Assembly: GCA_963970005.1 (NCBI GenBank)
Contig: CAXAMN010027395.1
Span: forward strand, 383,455-447,454
Length of the DNA: 64,000 nucleotides
From: Durusdinium trenchii
Taxonomy: Eukaryota; Sar; Dinophyceae; Suessiales; Symbiodiniaceae
Direction: 5' to 3'
This document shows, in pieces, positions 63,048 to 64,000 of this stretch. A program made the translations under genes and the position numbers. Position 1 is the first letter of the stretch. Each line of letters opens with the position of its first letter. The notes below the pieces were generated by a model. The model ran no database searches. It was not told the origin of the DNA and saw nothing but the letters and a program-made list of their open reading frames with translations.

Positions 63048-63890
63048 GCGGCTGTGAGGGCTGCAGAGGATTTTGAAAAACAGTTGGTCGCAGTGAGACA
63101 AAGTGCCACTGAGGTGGGCCATTGGGCGGTGGAAGGATGGGGAAACATGGTACAAACGACGAGGGTTCGGTTGGGAAAATCTCCTTTTTCCTTTTTGGTT
63201 GGGAAAAACGAAGACTTGGTGGCTGGGCACCGAACAGATGAGTACACGATTGTACGTGTTTCTTGGCCCTCAGGCCCGTGTGTTTGAAGAGTGAGGGCCT
63301 CCTCCAAAACCATTAAGTTTTAATTACCTGCTGTTTTTTCTTAGTTCCTTTTTTCACCGCTAGTTTCGTGATTGCGAGAGGTATGCCGGTATGCCATTTG
63401 TTGTTGCATTTGTCGTTTGAGGCTACATTTACTTTTCGCTTTTCAACTGCCCTTGGCCGCATGTAATTCTTCATTCACCACACATCCTGAAGGGATCCTC
63501 TTTGCCGATACTCCGGTTTCCATATTGGAGGCCATCGCGATGAGAGTGGAGGCCATCGCTTCTGTACCATGTTACCATGTTTAAACCCGGAGTAGAACTT
63601 CGGGATCTCGTGCAGCTCGCCAGGCCCAGAAGCAGCTCTCAGAGCTTCAAGAGCAGCTGAGCGGCGAACGGCAGAGCAAGCAGCGCCTCCAGGCGAGCGA
63701 AGCCCCGTTGACCAGGACCGGGGAGGAAAGTGGTTTTCTCACCTATATAGCTAGGAAAAGTGGATCCATAGTGTTCACATCTTTTTCACATCGAACCGTT
63801 TTTGGGCGATTGGCTTTCCCGAACAGGTGGAGAAACTGAGGAGGTCAGGAGGGAACCTCAAAGATCCAATGCACGAAGCTAGGGCACCTT
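63048..63890 (+). CDS. Exons of a second coiled-coil gene, running off the window
   Basis: 63048-63113 (GACTTTCACAG; CACTGAG|GTGGGC): AAVRAAEDFEKQLVAVRQSA, TE, phase 0 to 0. 63616 to about 63712 (TCTCGTGCAG): RQAQKQLSELQEQLSGERQS, KQRLQASEA. 63827 to about 63890 (TCCCGAACAG): VEKLRRSGGNLKDPMHEA. The second strongly resembles the 46049 exon (KELQEMLSAERQKREA) and the 43217 exon, so this may be a tandem paralogue of the gene ending at 57477, or its continuation if that stop is wrong. Confidence 0.55.
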
Positions 63891-64000
63891 CTGGCCGGAT
63901 AGGAGGCCGCCAAAAGGTTTTGGGACCTCGCATAATTACAACTATTCAACGTCGAACGAGTATAAGATATTATTAGATTTGGATCTGGATTTCAGACGAT

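Overview
The window looks like nuclear DNA of a dinoflagellate, most like the Symbiodiniaceae and their relatives (inference; I could not run a search). The reasons are: coding sequence broken into many 35-200 nt exons; exon ends of the form AG|G with GT, GC and possibly GA donors; coding-like exons mostly on the + strand; abundant low-complexity DNA; dispersed arrays of CTACTAG-containing units; and an assembly gap of ten Ns at 12646. I see no rRNA, tRNA, CRISPR array, bacterial operon or complete long ORF. No gene can be called end to end with certainty. Exons were called from reading-frame quality, splice signals and, where possible, phase continuity across the proposed introns.

Layout. 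0-7.1 kb: a possible minus-strand fragment, a two-exon gene end (2.16-2.74 kb), and a + strand gene that starts with a Pro/Ala-rich segment (4.43-4.90 kb) and continues into coiled-coil exons. 7-12 kb: weak coding-like patches and the first CTACTAG array. 12.1-17.3 kb: pieces of a recurring domain with motifs such as LPEGHRP, DGSVLVQGG, DGVRFLT and YKKMGEVVVLEG, plus the assembly gap inside a duplicated ~200 bp repeat. 17.8-25.1 kb: isolated exons on both strands, a duplicated gene segment (20.2 and 22.9 kb), a nested inverted-repeat element (20.86-21.07 kb) and a gene-poor AT-rich repeat field (21.2-22.6 kb). 25.8-27.6 kb: a six-exon gene of unknown function. 28-41 kb: a primase-like two-exon fragment (31.0/32.1 kb), a three-exon gene (33.9-35.3 kb), further exons and three CTACTAG arrays, two of them flanked by direct repeats.

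41.8-57.5 kb is the best-supported large gene: about 30 short + strand exons encoding a long coiled-coil protein that ends in a PDZ domain split over two phase-compatible exons. A coding-like minus-strand exon sits inside it at 48.98-49.35 kb. 58.66-59.77 kb is a RING-H2 finger gene with three phase-compatible exons. 60.68-61.79 kb is an intronless P-loop NTPase relic with two frame breaks and no Walker B region. The end of the window (62.4-63.9 kb) holds exons of another coiled-coil gene.

The most interesting pattern is the set of ten CTACTAG arrays. Four are bracketed by short direct repeats of 7-19 bp that look like target-site duplications, and one fills most of a short intron between the last PDZ exons. 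Together they suggest a short mobile or introner-like element.
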